NCBI GenBank assembly: GCA_948934525.1
Contig: CAQZSK010000001.1
Location: 365,737-429,736 of the forward strand
Length of the DNA stretch: 64,000 nucleotides
Direction: 5' to 3'
From: an uncultured Clostridia bacterium
GTDB lineage: Bacteria; Bacillota; Clostridia; TANB77; CAG-508
Shown piece after piece: positions 9,295 through 17,459 of the stretch. The notes beneath the pieces were generated by a model. That model searched no databases, was not told the origin of the DNA, and was given only the letters and a program-made list of their open reading frames with translations. Both the position numbers and the translations under genes were made by a program. Each line of letters opens with the position of its first letter. Within the stretch, counting starts at the first letter, position 1.

Positions 9295-9960
9295 ATGAAT
9301 AGAAAAGTATTTTTAACAGTAATTGCCGTTTTGATAATAGGGATTGTAGGAGTAACTATTTATTTACTTACTAACAAAGGTACAGGTGTAAGTCAGAATG
9401 AAATTCAGCCGCAAGAAGAGGTAGCAGATAATACCATGAGACAGACAATTGTCACTCTATATTATCAAAATAAAGAAACAAAAGAATTGATGCCAGAGGG
9501 AAGAATGGTAGATAGCAAAACTTTATTAACAGACCCATATGCTACATTAATGGGATTATTAATAGAAGGACCTAAAAACGAAAAACTACAAAGTGTAATT
9601 CCAGAAGGAACAAGGGTAATAAAAGCAGAACTAAAAGGAGATATAGTATATTTAGATTTGTCAAAAGAATTTATTGATAATCATAAAGGTGGGCAAGAAA
9701 TGGAAAATATGACTGTGTATGCAATTGTAAATACTTTAACACAGTTAAATGAAGTAAATAGTGTAAAAATCTTAATTAATGGAAGAGAAGATCAAGCATT
9801 TAAAGATAATAAAATAAACTTCAAAAATGCCTTTATTAGAATAGAAAAAGGAAAAGATACTACTACAAAAGAAACAAATAGTAATACACAAGCTAACCAA
9901 ACTACGAATACAACAAACAATACTCAAAATAATAAAGTAGCAAATAATACTACTACTTAG
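9295..9960 (+). CDS. GerMN-domain membrane-anchored protein (GerM-like)
   Basis: This 221-residue protein has an N-terminal membrane anchor (about 5-27), a linker, a GerMN domain (about 50-180) with VTLYYQN, the LLxGP motif (GLLIEGP) and VYLDLSKEF, and a low-complexity Thr/Asn/Gln tail (about 190-221). GerMN proteins act in sporulation and germination and in envelope contexts, outside the membrane. An AAGGAGAG ribosome site precedes the ATG. There is no lipobox cysteine, so it is anchored by the helix rather than by lipid. The Thr/Asn-rich tail is unusual and may span the cell wall. Confidence 0.8.
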   Translation: MNRKVFLTVIAVLIIGIVGVTIYLLTNKGTGVSQNEIQPQEEVADNTMRQTIVTLYYQNKETKELMPEGRMVDSKTLLTDPYATLMGLLIEGPKNEKLQSVIPEGTRVIKAELKGDIVYLDLSKEFIDNHKGGQEMENMTVYAIVNTLTQLNEVNSVKILINGREDQAFKDNKINFKNAFIRIEKGKDTTTKETNSNTQANQTTNTTNNTQNNKVANNTTT

Positions 9961-10122
9961 TTATTTTCGTAAAATATGATAAAGTTTTAAGCCCTTACAA
10001 ACATTTTTAAAGTCATGTAAAAAATGTTCTACTTCAAAAAGAGAATGTACAGCGTTCTCTTTTTTTTCTTTGAAATTAAACTTTTCTTTTTTAGGAGATT
10101 CTCCTCTATTAAGTTGTTCCAT
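9961..10122 (-). CDS. Small hypothetical protein (53 aa)
   Basis: A minus-strand ORF runs from ATG at 10122 (preceded by GAGGTGAC) to TAA at 9961. It encodes a Lys/Glu-rich N-terminus and an amphipathic C-terminal half (HSLFEVEHFLHDFKN). I do not recognise it. Doubt comes from a terminator-like hairpin (10036-10064) inside the frame that would serve the convergent gerM-like gene. Confidence 0.45.
   Translation of the reverse strand: MEQLNRGESPKKEKFNFKEKKENAVHSLFEVEHFLHDFKNVCKGLKLYHILRK
10036..10067 (+). terminator. Terminator-like hairpin after gerM-like gene
   Basis: AAAAAGAGAA and TTCTCTTTTT form a perfect 10-bp stem with a 9-base loop, followed by a run of T. It overlaps the small minus-strand ORF 9961-10122. 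Confidence 0.5.
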
Positions 10123-10175
10123 ATTGTCACCTCATAATAGTATATGTTATAGAAAGCATTTTTGACAATGAATAT

Positions 10176-10204
10176 TTGAAATATACATAAACCCATGATA
10201 TAAT
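10176..10204 (+). promoter_or_regulatory. SigA-type promoter for trmN6-rsmI
   Basis: TTGAAA (10176-10181) and TATAAT (10199-10204) are spaced by 17 bases, with the start codon 27 bases further on. A nearby TTGACA at 10162 is not at a suitable distance from this -10 box. Confidence 0.6.
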
Positions 10205-10230
10205 AATAAAAAACAAAAAAGAGAGAAAGT

Positions 10231-10965
10231 ATGGAATTAAAAGAAACTGAAAGAATAGATGATTTGGAACTAAATGGATTAAAAATTATTCAAGATAAAA
10301 GTGGATTTTGTTTTGGAATGGATAGTGTACTCTTATCAGATTTTGCTAAAGAAATTAAAAGAAATAGTGCTATATTAGATATGGGAACAGGTACAGGAAT
10401 CTTAAGTATTTTATTATCTGCAAAAACACAGGATACTAAAATAACAGGGGTAGAAATACAACGACAAGTAGCGGAAATGGCAAGAAGAAGTGTACAATTA
10501 AATCATTTAGAAGAAAGAATTAGTATTGTTTGTGAAGATATAAAAAAGTTAAAAAAGAAATATGAAGTGGGAAGTTTTGATGCAATTGTAACAAATCCAC
10601 CATACAAAAAAGTAGGAACAGGCAGAATTAACGAAAATGAAACAAAATTAATCTCACGTCATGAAATAGCAGCTAACTTAGAAGACTTTATTCAAATGGC
10701 TAGCTATCTATTAAAAGATCAAGGAAGTATTTATATAGTACATAGACCAGAAAGATTAGCAGATATTATGATAAGTTTAAGAAAATATAAGTTAGAACCA
10801 AAAGTAATGAAATTTATATATCCGAATCAAGAAAAGGAGCCAAATTTAATTTTAGTAAAAGCTACAAAAAATGCAAAGACATTTTTAAAGGTAGAAAAGC
10901 CAATTTATATTTATGATTTACAAGGCAATTATACAAAAGAAGTTTTAGAAATATATAATAAATAA
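10231..10965 (+). CDS. tRNA1(Val) (adenine37-N6)-methyltransferase family protein (YabB/TrmN6)
   Basis: This 244-residue Rossmann methyltransferase has the SAM-binding motif LDMGTGTGILSI (about residues 50-61) and the catalytic NPPY motif (TNPPYKK, about 127-133) typical of N6-adenine methylation. The N-terminal GFCFGMDSVLL is diagnostic of the YfiC/YabB family that modifies tRNA next to the anticodon. It is followed 14 bases later by rsmI, the usual yabB-yazA/rsmI neighbourhood in Firmicutes, so the two are probably one operon of translation-apparatus methyltransferases. Confidence 0.85.
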   Translation: MELKETERIDDLELNGLKIIQDKSGFCFGMDSVLLSDFAKEIKRNSAILDMGTGTGILSILLSAKTQDTKITGVEIQRQVAEMARRSVQLNHLEERISIVCEDIKKLKKKYEVGSFDAIVTNPPYKKVGTGRINENETKLISRHEIAANLEDFIQMASYLLKDQGSIYIVHRPERLADIMISLRKYKLEPKVMKFIYPNQEKEPNLILVKATKNAKTFLKVEKPIYIYDLQGNYTKEVLEIYNK

Positions 10966-10978
10966 AAGGAGAAAGCAC

Positions 10979-11804
10979 ATGAAAGGAACAATTTATCTAG
11001 TAGCAACTCCGATTGGAAATTTACAAGATATGACTTTTCGAGCAATTCAAATATTAAAACAGGTAGATTTGATTGCTGCTGAGGATACTAGACATACTTT
11101 ACAATTATTAAACTATTTTGAAATTAACAAACCAATGGTAAGTTATCATAGACATAATGAAGAGATAAAAACAGAGGAGTTAATTAAGGATGTATTAGAA
11201 GGAAAAAATATTGCAATTGTAACAGATGCAGGGACTCCACGGAATATCAGATCCAGGAGAAGAAATTGTAAAAGCAGCTATAGAAAATAAAATTGAAATA
11301 GTACCAGTTCCAGGGGCTTGTGCTTTAATTAATAGTTTAATTGTTTCAGGTATTTCTACAAAAGAGTTTAGTTTTTATGGATTTTTGCCATTAAACAAGA
11401 AAAATAGGAAAGAAACTTTTAGTAAAATTGTAAAGGAAACAAAAACTGTTATTTTATATGAAGCACCACATAAGTTGCAAAAAACATTAGAGGATATATT
11501 GCAAATAATTGGAGATGTATCTGTTTGTGTTGTGAGAGAATTAACAAAAATTCATGAAGAAAAAATATATGGAAAAGTATCTGAGGTAAGAAAGCAATGT
11601 CAAGAGCCAAAGGGAGAGTTTGTAATTATTTTAGATTTAAATGCAAATGAGGATAAAGAAAAAATAGATTTTGAGCAAATGACATTACAAGAACATTATA
11701 CTTTTTACCAAAAATTAGGATTAGATAAAAAAGAAATTATTAAACAAATAGCAAAAGATAGAAATGTCCCTAAAAATGAGATTTATCAGCAGTTTTTAAA
11801 ATAA
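10979..11804 (+). CDS. rsmI: 16S rRNA C1402 2'-O-methyltransferase RsmI, with +1 frame break at CGG (11240)
   Basis: The gene is split between two frames. The first covers residues 1-87 (GTIYLVATPIGNLQDMT, AAEDTR, IVTDAGTP). After ACT CCA the next in-frame codon is CGG (11240-11242), and that frame stops at 11290. Skipping the C gives GGA ATA TCA GAT CCA, the expected GISDPG continuation, and restores a 274-residue RsmI, a normal length. The break falls inside the conserved TDAGTPGISDPG motif. RsmI methylates the ribosomal decoding centre using SAM. An AAAGGAG ribosome site precedes the ATG. The break is probably recoded rather than inactivating, since four other genes share the same signature. 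A sequencing error cannot be excluded. Confidence 0.9.
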
Positions 11805-11813
11805 TTAAAAATA

Positions 11814-11846
11814 AAAAATCACTAGTATCAAACTAGTGATTTTTCT
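11814..11846. terminator. Bidirectional terminator between rsmI and abrB
   Basis: AAAAATCACTAGT, loop ATCAA, and ACTAGTGATTTTT form a strong stem flanked by A-rich and T-rich arms between convergent genes. Confidence 0.8.
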
Positions 11847-11878
11847 ATTTTAATACATTTCCTTTTAAAAATGTATAT

Positions 11879-12133
11879 CTATTCTTCTGTTTTCATTCCT
11901 GCTAATTTTTCTAAGCATTTGTCACAAACTAATTTATCTTTGTATTCAGACAATTTCTTAGAACCTCCACAAAAGATACAATTAGGCTCGAATTTTTTTA
12001 ATACAATGTTAGAACCATCTACGAATATTTCAATAGGGTCCTTTTCAGCAATACCAAATTTATTTCTTAATTCAATTGGAATTACTACTCTTCCTAATTC
12101 ATCTACTCGTCTTATAATTCCTGTAGATTTCAT
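11879..12133 (-). CDS. AbrB/SpoVT-type transition-state regulator with zinc-ribbon tail
   Basis: This 84-residue protein has an AbrB swapped-hairpin DNA-binding domain (TGIIRRVDELGRVVIPIELR, residues 4-23) and a C-terminal part with two CxxC pairs (CIFC and CDKC), probably binding zinc. AbrB-family proteins repress stationary-phase and sporulation genes during growth. An AAGGAGG ribosome site lies before the ATG. The Cys-containing form is typical of Clostridia. Confidence 0.9.
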   Translation of the reverse strand: MKSTGIIRRVDELGRVVIPIELRNKFGIAEKDPIEIFVDGSNIVLKKFEPNCIFCGGSKKLSEYKDKLVCDKCLEKLAGMKTEE

Positions 12134-12348
12134 ATCATTTCCTCCTTAAAACAACAAAATTCGACAAACGCGATATAAATTATAATAACACACAAATGGC
12201 GGAAAAGCAATAAAAACTGTAAAAAATTAACAAAAATGGTAAAATCTGATATGAAAAAGGAGAAAAAATGTCGAAACTTCATGAAAATAAAATAGGTATA
12301 AAAACAAAAAAGAAAGAATAGGATGAAAGGACAGGGAGGAGATAAAAT

Positions 12349-12924
12349 ATGCTTAATATTATTTGGCCAATTTTTATAGCAATATCCTTTATATATGCAT
12401 TAATAACAGGAAATGTAGAGAAAGTAAGCAATGGAATTTTTGAATCTGCTTCTTCAGCTGTAGAGTTGACATTGACATTTTTTGGTACTATTTGTTTATG
12501 GAATGGTGTAATAAAAATAGCAAAGGAAACTACATTAATGTCGAAACTTACTAAAATGCTACAGCCAGCTATTAAATTCCTATTTCCGGAACTAAAACAT
12601 AATGAGAAAGCGAAAGAAGAAATTTCAATGAATGTAGTAGCAAATTTGTTAGGACTTGGAAATGCAGCTACTCCACTAGGACTAAAAGCAATGGAAACTA
12701 TGCAAAAAGAAAATCCTAAAAAAGATACTTTAACTAATTCAATGGCAATGTTTATTGTATTAAATACAGCCTCTTTACAACTTATACCAACTAATGTAAT
12801 TGCCATTCGAAGTTCATTAGGGGCAGTAGCACCAAGTGGTATTATTTTGCAAGTTTGGGGAGCTACTATCATAGCAGCAACAGTAGGAATTATAGCAACA
12901 AAACTTTTTATGAAAAAATTTTAG
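12349..12924 (+). CDS. spmA: Spore maturation protein A
   Basis: This 191-residue polytopic membrane protein has the nucleoside-recognition 'Gate' domain, with NVVANLLGLGNAATPLGLKAM (about residues 101-121) typical of SpmA. SpmA and SpmB together are needed for normal dehydration of the spore core. A GGGAGGAG ribosome site precedes the ATG. spmB follows 47 bases downstream, the conserved arrangement in spore formers. Confidence 0.92.
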   Translation: MLNIIWPIFIAISFIYALITGNVEKVSNGIFESASSAVELTLTFFGTICLWNGVIKIAKETTLMSKLTKMLQPAIKFLFPELKHNEKAKEEISMNVVANLLGLGNAATPLGLKAMETMQKENPKKDTLTNSMAMFIVLNTASLQLIPTNVIAIRSSLGAVAPSGIILQVWGATIIAATVGIIATKLFMKKF

Positions 12925-12927
12925 AAA

Positions 12928-12963
12928 ATGAAAGGAGGCTTATATAGTAGAAAGCTATATAAG
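12928..12963 (+). promoter_or_regulatory. Hairpin between SD and start of spmB (structured ribosome site), overlapping a 15-codon mini-ORF
   Basis: AGGAGG (12933-12938 with flanking A) is too far from the spmB ATG (12972) to act linearly. Between them CTTATATAG (12939-12947) and CTATATAAG (12955-12963) form a perfect 9-bp stem with loop TAGAAAG. Folding leaves 8 bases from stem to ATG, an ideal SD spacing. Alternatively an ATG at 12928 opens a 15-codon ORF whose TGA (12973-12975) overlaps the spmB ATG, which could couple translation. Confidence 0.55.
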
Positions 12964-12971
12964 AAAATAAA

Positions 12972-13499
12972 ATGAAAGTGGTGAATTATTTATCTGCAGC
13001 AGCTATACCAATTATTATTTTAATTATTTTGTTCTATGGAATAAAAGAGAAAAAGAAAGTTTTTGACTGTTTTTTAGAAGGAGCAACAGAGGGTGTAAAA
13101 ATTGTAGTAGGACTATTTCCAACATTGATTGGAATATTCTTAGCGGTAGGTGCTCTTAGAACTTCAGGCATTTTAGATTTTATTATTGGTATTATCTCAC
13201 CAGTAACAGACCTTTTTAAAATACCAAGTCAAATACTTCCATTAGCTATGCTAAGACCAATATCAGGAAGTGCATCAATGGGAGTAGCGGTAGATATTAT
13301 GAAACAGCATGGAGTAGACACAACTTTAGGAATGATAACATCCGTTATTATGGGCTCAACGGAAACAACCTTTTATACAATTGCTATTTATACAGCTTGT
13401 GTAAAAGTAAAGAAAATTCGATTTGTGCTAGCAGCAGCGCTTCTTGCAGACTTAGCAGGAATGATTAGTTCTGTCATAATTTGTCAAATTATGTCGTGA
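12972..13499 (+). CDS. spmB: Spore maturation protein B
   Basis: This 175-residue membrane protein with a Gate domain contains LRPISGSASMGV (about residues 95-106) and MGSTETTFY (about 136-144), both diagnostic of SpmB. It works with SpmA in spore core dehydration. Its ribosome site is unusual: the only strong SD is 33 bases upstream, separated by a hairpin. Expression probably depends on that fold or on coupling to the mini-ORF. Confidence 0.92.
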   Translation: MKVVNYLSAAAIPIIILIILFYGIKEKKKVFDCFLEGATEGVKIVVGLFPTLIGIFLAVGALRTSGILDFIIGIISPVTDLFKIPSQILPLAMLRPISGSASMGVAVDIMKQHGVDTTLGMITSVIMGSTETTFYTIAIYTACVKVKKIRFVLAAALLADLAGMISSVIICQIMS

Positions 13500-13507
13500 A
13501 GTTTTTG

Positions 13508-13536
13508 TTGACAAATGAAAAAAATGGTAGTAAGAT
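13508..13536 (+). promoter_or_regulatory. SigA-type promoter
   Basis: TTGACA (13508-13513), 17 bases, TAAGAT (13531-13536). It would drive the small ORF at 13594 and the structured region beyond. Confidence 0.5.
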
Positions 13537-13593
13537 AAAAAACATAACAAGTTCAAGACATAATTTATAGACAGAGGGCAGAAAGGACAAGTT

Positions 13594-13722
13594 ATGAAGT
13601 TTATTCAATTTATCAAATTATTTATGATATTAGAAGTATCATTTATTTCTATTTATTTTATTCTTAGAAATTTCATTTCTTATATATGTGCAAAACATAT
13701 CTTGAAAAAAATTTCCGAATAA
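13594..13722 (+). CDS. Small hydrophobic hypothetical protein (42 aa)
   Basis: An ATG preceded by GAAAGGAC opens 42 codons to TAA at 13722. The product is one probable membrane helix (FIKLFMILEVSFISIYFIL) with a basic tail ending in KKISE. It has its own SigA-like promoter. I do not recognise it; small membrane peptides or toxins can look like this, but nothing specific supports that here. Confidence 0.4.
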   Translation: MKFIQFIKLFMILEVSFISIYFILRNFISYICAKHILKKISE

Positions 13723-13740
13723 TAATTTATGTTTTTATTT

Positions 13741-13882
13741 TTGTAGAGGAGAAATATTTTATATATTCCCTTAATATCACCCCTGATATGTTCAAAGAGA
13801 TTTTGTCTTTTTAAGAAATAATTCGTGCCCCCGATTTTATTTAAGAAGAGATTAGTGTTTTCTTTTTTATTCTCCTCTACAA
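13741..13882 (+). ncRNA. Candidate structured RNA with two C-rich loops
   Basis: A perfect 13-bp closing helix (TTGTAGAGGAGAA at 13741-13753 and its complement at 13870-13882) encloses a local hairpin ATATCA-CCCC-TGATAT (13774-13789) and a second hairpin displaying GTGCCCCC (about 13824-13832). Exposed C-rich loops are common in sRNAs that pair with ribosome sites. The strand is a guess; plus is preferred because the loops are then C-rich and a promoter lies upstream. It could instead be part of a large convergent terminator with rlmH. Confidence 0.4.
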
Positions 13883-13912
13883 TTCAATTATATATTATAA
13901 AACACAGGCTTT

Positions 13913-14395
13913 TTACCTGTGATAAGTTTCATTATTTTGAATTTTAAAACTACGAAATAATTGCTCTAATAAAAATACACGAATTAATTGATGTGGAAAT
14001 GTCATTTTAGAGAAACAAACTAATTGATTAGCATGCTTTAATAATTCTTGTGACATACCTAAAGTACCACCAATTAAAAAAGTAATAGTAGAATTTTCAC
14101 GGAGAGCAATATTAGATAACTTTTCAGAAAACTCTTCAGAAGTATATTGTTTTCCTTTTAAGTCTAAAGCAATTACATAGCTATTTTCTTTAATATGATT
14201 TAAAATGCAATTACTTTCTTTTTCAATTACTTTTCTTTTGTCTGCTTCAGAAAGAGGCGTAGGCAATTTTTCATCAGGTAATTCAATTATCTGGCAAAAA
14301 CAATATTTAGATAGTCTTTTAGAATATTCTGAGATAGCAGATTTTAAATAATCCTCTTTCAATTTTCCAACACAAATAATTTCAATATGTAACAT
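13913..14395 (-). CDS. rlmH: 23S rRNA (pseudouridine1915-N3)-methyltransferase RlmH
   Basis: This 160-residue SPOUT methyltransferase has VIALDLKGKQYTSEEFS (about residues 72-88), the SAM-binding FLIGGTLG (about 104-111) and the terminal NETYHR, corresponding to NEPYHK in most homologues. Full length is normal for RlmH. It starts immediately after the stop of the upstream hydrolase gene (one spare base after the TAA), with GAGGG inside the upstream gene serving as ribosome site, so the two are translationally linked. Confidence 0.95.
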   Translation of the reverse strand: MLHIEIICVGKLKEDYLKSAISEYSKRLSKYCFCQIIELPDEKLPTPLSEADKRKVIEKESNCILNHIKENSYVIALDLKGKQYTSEEFSEKLSNIALRENSTITFLIGGTLGMSQELLKHANQLVCFSKMTFPHQLIRVFLLEQLFRSFKIQNNETYHR

Positions 14396-14396
14396 A

Positions 14397-15191
14397 TTAT
14401 CCCTCTATATTTACTACATTACTAGGAGCTAAACGGCTAGCAACACTTAATGAAAAATAATTTTCATTAAAATTAGTATTGCAAAGTTCATCAATAACTG
14501 TTTGATAAGCAAGTTCTGGGAAGTTATTTTCTTTACTTAGATGTCCAAGCATAACTTTATTCAATCCACTTTTTAGAAGGTAAGAAATAGTTTTTCCAGC
14601 CATTTCATTTGATAAATGGCCATTAGGTCCTGCAATTCTTTGTTTTAATGGATAAGGATATCTTGAACATTTTAAAATATTAGGATCATAATTTGCTTCT
14701 AATAAAATAAACTGACTTTCCTCTAAGTATTTAATAAGATTATAATCCATATGTCCTAGATCAGTAGCAATACTGATTTTTTGATTTCCATAAAACAAAT
14801 TAAAACCACATGGATTAGCGGCATCATGTGGAATTGAAAAGGGAAGAATTTTTAAATCTCCAATGTCAAATTTTTCATTTGGCTTGAAAAAATTTTGATT
14901 TTCCAACTGAACTTTTTCAGCGACTTCTGGCATAGCATTCCAAGTTTCTTGATTAGCATAAATGGGAATATCAAATTTTTTAGCTAAAGTACCTAAACCT
15001 TTCACATGGTCAGAATGTTCATGTGTTACTAAAACTGCATCAATATCATGAAGATCTACTTCTAAATCATTTAAAGCAGTCTCAATTTTTTTAGTACTAA
15101 CACCAGCATCAATTAAAACTTTGGCATTTGGTGTTTCAACAAATAGACTATTCCCACTACTACCACTATATAAACTACAAAATTTTAGCAT
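14397..15191 (-). CDS. Metallo-beta-lactamase-fold hydrolase (YycJ/WalJ family)
   Basis: This 264-residue protein has the metal-binding THEHSDHVKG motif (about residues 57-66), DLGHMDYN and a late GHLSKENN histidine motif. It matches YycJ/WalJ proteins, which are probable exonucleases or phosphodiesterases encoded near walRK and rlmH in Firmicutes. Here it sits between murA and rlmH; walRK itself is not in the window. Confidence 0.88.
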   Translation of the reverse strand: MLKFCSLYSGSSGNSLFVETPNAKVLIDAGVSTKKIETALNDLEVDLHDIDAVLVTHEHSDHVKGLGTLAKKFDIPIYANQETWNAMPEVAEKVQLENQNFFKPNEKFDIGDLKILPFSIPHDAANPCGFNLFYGNQKISIATDLGHMDYNLIKYLEESQFILLEANYDPNILKCSRYPYPLKQRIAGPNGHLSNEMAGKTISYLLKSGLNKVMLGHLSKENNFPELAYQTVIDELCNTNFNENYFSLSVASRLAPSNVVNIEG

Positions 15192-15227
15192 GTTTATTTT
15201 TCCTTTACTTCTTTTGTTTCTTTAGAA

Positions 15228-16520
15228 TTAAGTATCACACATAGTTTCATCAGGTTCAGAAACTCTTTGAATTTTTGCTCCTAAGTTTCTAAATTTTTCT
15301 TCTATATTTTCATATCCTCTATCAATATGCTGTAGGTTATACAAATGAGTTTCACCATTAGCAATTGTACCTGCAACAAGTAGTGCTGCACCTGCTCTTA
15401 AATCTGTTGCACAAACTTGAGAACCAACTAAACCTTTTACGCCTTCAAATACAGCTGTTTTTCCTTGTGGAGCAATCTTTGCACCCATCTTGTTTAATTC
15501 AGCAGTATATTGAAATCTAGAATCCCAAATGCTTTCGTTAATTGTGCTTGTACCATCTGCAACAGAAAGAACAACGCCCATTTGAGGTTGTAAATCTGTA
15601 GGAAAACCTGGATATGGAAGTGTTTTTACAATTGCTTTATTTGGTCTTTTGTTCATAAAAACACGAACGCTATCACCTAAATCTTCAACAGTTCCTCCAA
15701 TTTCAACGATTTTGGCAGTAATACAATCTAAATGTTCTGGAATACAATTTTTAATTAAAATATCTCCTTTAGAAGCGACTGCTGCAAGCATAAAAGTGCC
15801 AGCTTCAATTTGATCTGGAACAACAGAATATGTAGTGTCTCCATGTAAACTTTTTACACCATTAATTTTAATTACATCTGTACCAGCACCACGGATATCA
15901 GCACCCATAGTATTTAAGAAGTTTGCAACATCAACAATATGAGGTTCTTTTGCAGCATTATCTATTGTTGTAGTTCCTTCCGCTAATACACTAGCAAGCA
16001 TAACATTAATAGTTGCACCAACAGAGACAATATCCATATAAATAGAAGTACCTGTTAATTTCTTCACTTTAGCAGAAATTTTTCCTTGTGCAACATCTAC
16101 TTTAGCGCCTAATGCTTCAAAACCTTTAATATGTTGATCAATTGGTCTTGCACCTAAGTTACATCCACCAGGAATACCAACTTCAGCAGCGCCACATCTT
16201 CCTAAAAGAGCACCTAATAAATAATAAGAAGCTCTAAATCTACTAGTCATATCTAAAGGTGCTTGTGTACATCCAATGTTTCTCGTATCAATTTCTATTT
16301 CATTATCCGAAAACCAAGTGATTTTTGCACCTAAGGTTTCTAGAATTTTACAATAAGTTCTTACATCACTGATGTTTGGCAAGTTTTCAATTTTACAAAC
16401 ACCATCTATCAACAAGGTTGCAGGAAGGATTGCTACTGCTGCATTTTTTGCACCACTGATGGTTACTTCTCCTTTTAATTTTGTTGGTCCTTGAATTACT
16501 AATTTATCCAAAATGAACAA
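15228..16520 (-). CDS. murA: UDP-N-acetylglucosamine 1-carboxyvinyltransferase MurA
   Basis: This 430-residue EPSP-synthase-fold enzyme catalyses the first committed step of peptidoglycan synthesis, enolpyruvyl transfer from PEP to UDP-GlcNAc. It has SGAKNAAVAILPA near the N-terminus and the catalytic cysteine in PGGCNLGARPIDQH (about residues 119-132). Start choice is uncertain: a TTG at 16520 gives MFILDKL, while a second TTG at 16511 gives MDKLVIQG, closer to known MurA N-termini and better spaced from GGGGG. The fosfomycin-target cysteine is present. Confidence 0.95.
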   Translation of the reverse strand: MFILDKLVIQGPTKLKGEVTISGAKNAAVAILPATLLIDGVCKIENLPNISDVRTYCKILETLGAKITWFSDNEIEIDTRNIGCTQAPLDMTSRFRASYYLLGALLGRCGAAEVGIPGGCNLGARPIDQHIKGFEALGAKVDVAQGKISAKVKKLTGTSIYMDIVSVGATINVMLASVLAEGTTTIDNAAKEPHIVDVANFLNTMGADIRGAGTDVIKINGVKSLHGDTTYSVVPDQIEAGTFMLAAVASKGDILIKNCIPEHLDCITAKIVEIGGTVEDLGDSVRVFMNKRPNKAIVKTLPYPGFPTDLQPQMGVVLSVADGTSTINESIWDSRFQYTAELNKMGAKIAPQGKTAVFEGVKGLVGSQVCATDLRAGAALLVAGTIANGETHLYNLQHIDRGYENIEEKFRNLGAKIQRVSEPDETMCDT

Positions 16521-16598
16521 CCCCCATTTAAATTTCTTTTCATTTCAACAAGTTTATACCATAGTTTGTTCTTTTTGACAAGTAATTCCTGTGTAAAA

Positions 16599-17225
16599 TT
16601 ACTTATTTTGTCCAAGTCTTAAATTTTGGAAAAATTCAATTAACTTAAACTTAAAATGAATTTCATTATTATCTGTTTTACTAATTAAATCATATTCTTC
16701 ATCATTTAGACTTTCTTGCATTTCTTTTTTAGAATCATCAGGAACAATACCTGTGCTAACATCTACAAAACAAAGAGGAGGGAACATGACACACCACCAG
16801 TTTTGACCTTTAGCTTCACCAATTTGTACTCTTAGGGCGTCATAGGTTCCAGCAGGTAGAGAAATATCTCCATAAGTTTTAGTAGGAAAATCACTATCAC
16901 CAATTTGGATACTAACGGGATAAGAAAAGCCATTATTACAAATTACTTGTTCAGCTATTAATTTAAACTCTTCTTGATGTTCTTTAGCTAATGAAACTAC
17001 TTCTTCTTTGGAAGAGCAGTCTTTAGCTAAAGTATTCATATAAGAAAGAAGTTCATCTCTTACTTTTAATTTTAAAGCTTGATCTTCTTTACTATCACTG
17101 TTAGCAATGACATGTAAACGAAATACACTATTAGCAATATCCGCCGACACAGCATTTACATAAGAAAGGGCAGATACAAATATAAATAAAGTTAATAACA
17201 ATAATAATACAAAAAATCTTTTCAT
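16599..17225 (-). CDS. spoIIR: Stage II sporulation protein R
   Basis: This 208-residue secreted protein has an N-terminal signal or anchor (about 3-27) followed by FRLHVIANSDSKEDQALKLK (about 37-56), the hallmark of SpoIIR. In spore formers SpoIIR is made in the forespore under SigF and crosses the septum to trigger SpoIIGA processing of pro-SigE. Its presence is strong evidence that the organism sporulates. The C-terminal region is slightly extended and charged. No clear SigF promoter could be assigned by eye. Confidence 0.93.
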   Translation of the reverse strand: MKRFFVLLLLLTLFIFVSALSYVNAVSADIANSVFRLHVIANSDSKEDQALKLKVRDELLSYMNTLAKDCSSKEEVVSLAKEHQEEFKLIAEQVICNNGFSYPVSIQIGDSDFPTKTYGDISLPAGTYDALRVQIGEAKGQNWWCVMFPPLCFVDVSTGIVPDDSKKEMQESLNDEEYDLISKTDNNEIHFKFKLIEFFQNLRLGQNK

Positions 17226-17459
17226 TTTTATCCTCCGTATTTTTAAATTTAATAGAATTATTGACTAAATTAAAAAAAATATACAGTATTGGAAAAAACT
17301 TTTTAATTTACCAAAGAAAATTCATACAAATTTGATAAAAAAATACCTTTTAAATGTCGAATAAACACGTACGATTTATTTGAAAAAAGCTTGACTTCCG
17401 TAAGTGATAAATGGTAAAATTTTCCAAGATGCAAAATAAAAATGAAGGGGTTGTTTCAA

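Noticed and set aside
11226..11290. Treating each frame-broken gene as two separate genes
   Set aside because: The downstream halves have no ribosome site at the junction and join the upstream halves exactly within conserved motifs.
12279..12872. 197-codon minus-strand frame antisense to spmA
   Set aside because: spmA has clear family motifs, a ribosome site and an operon partner; the antisense frame has none.
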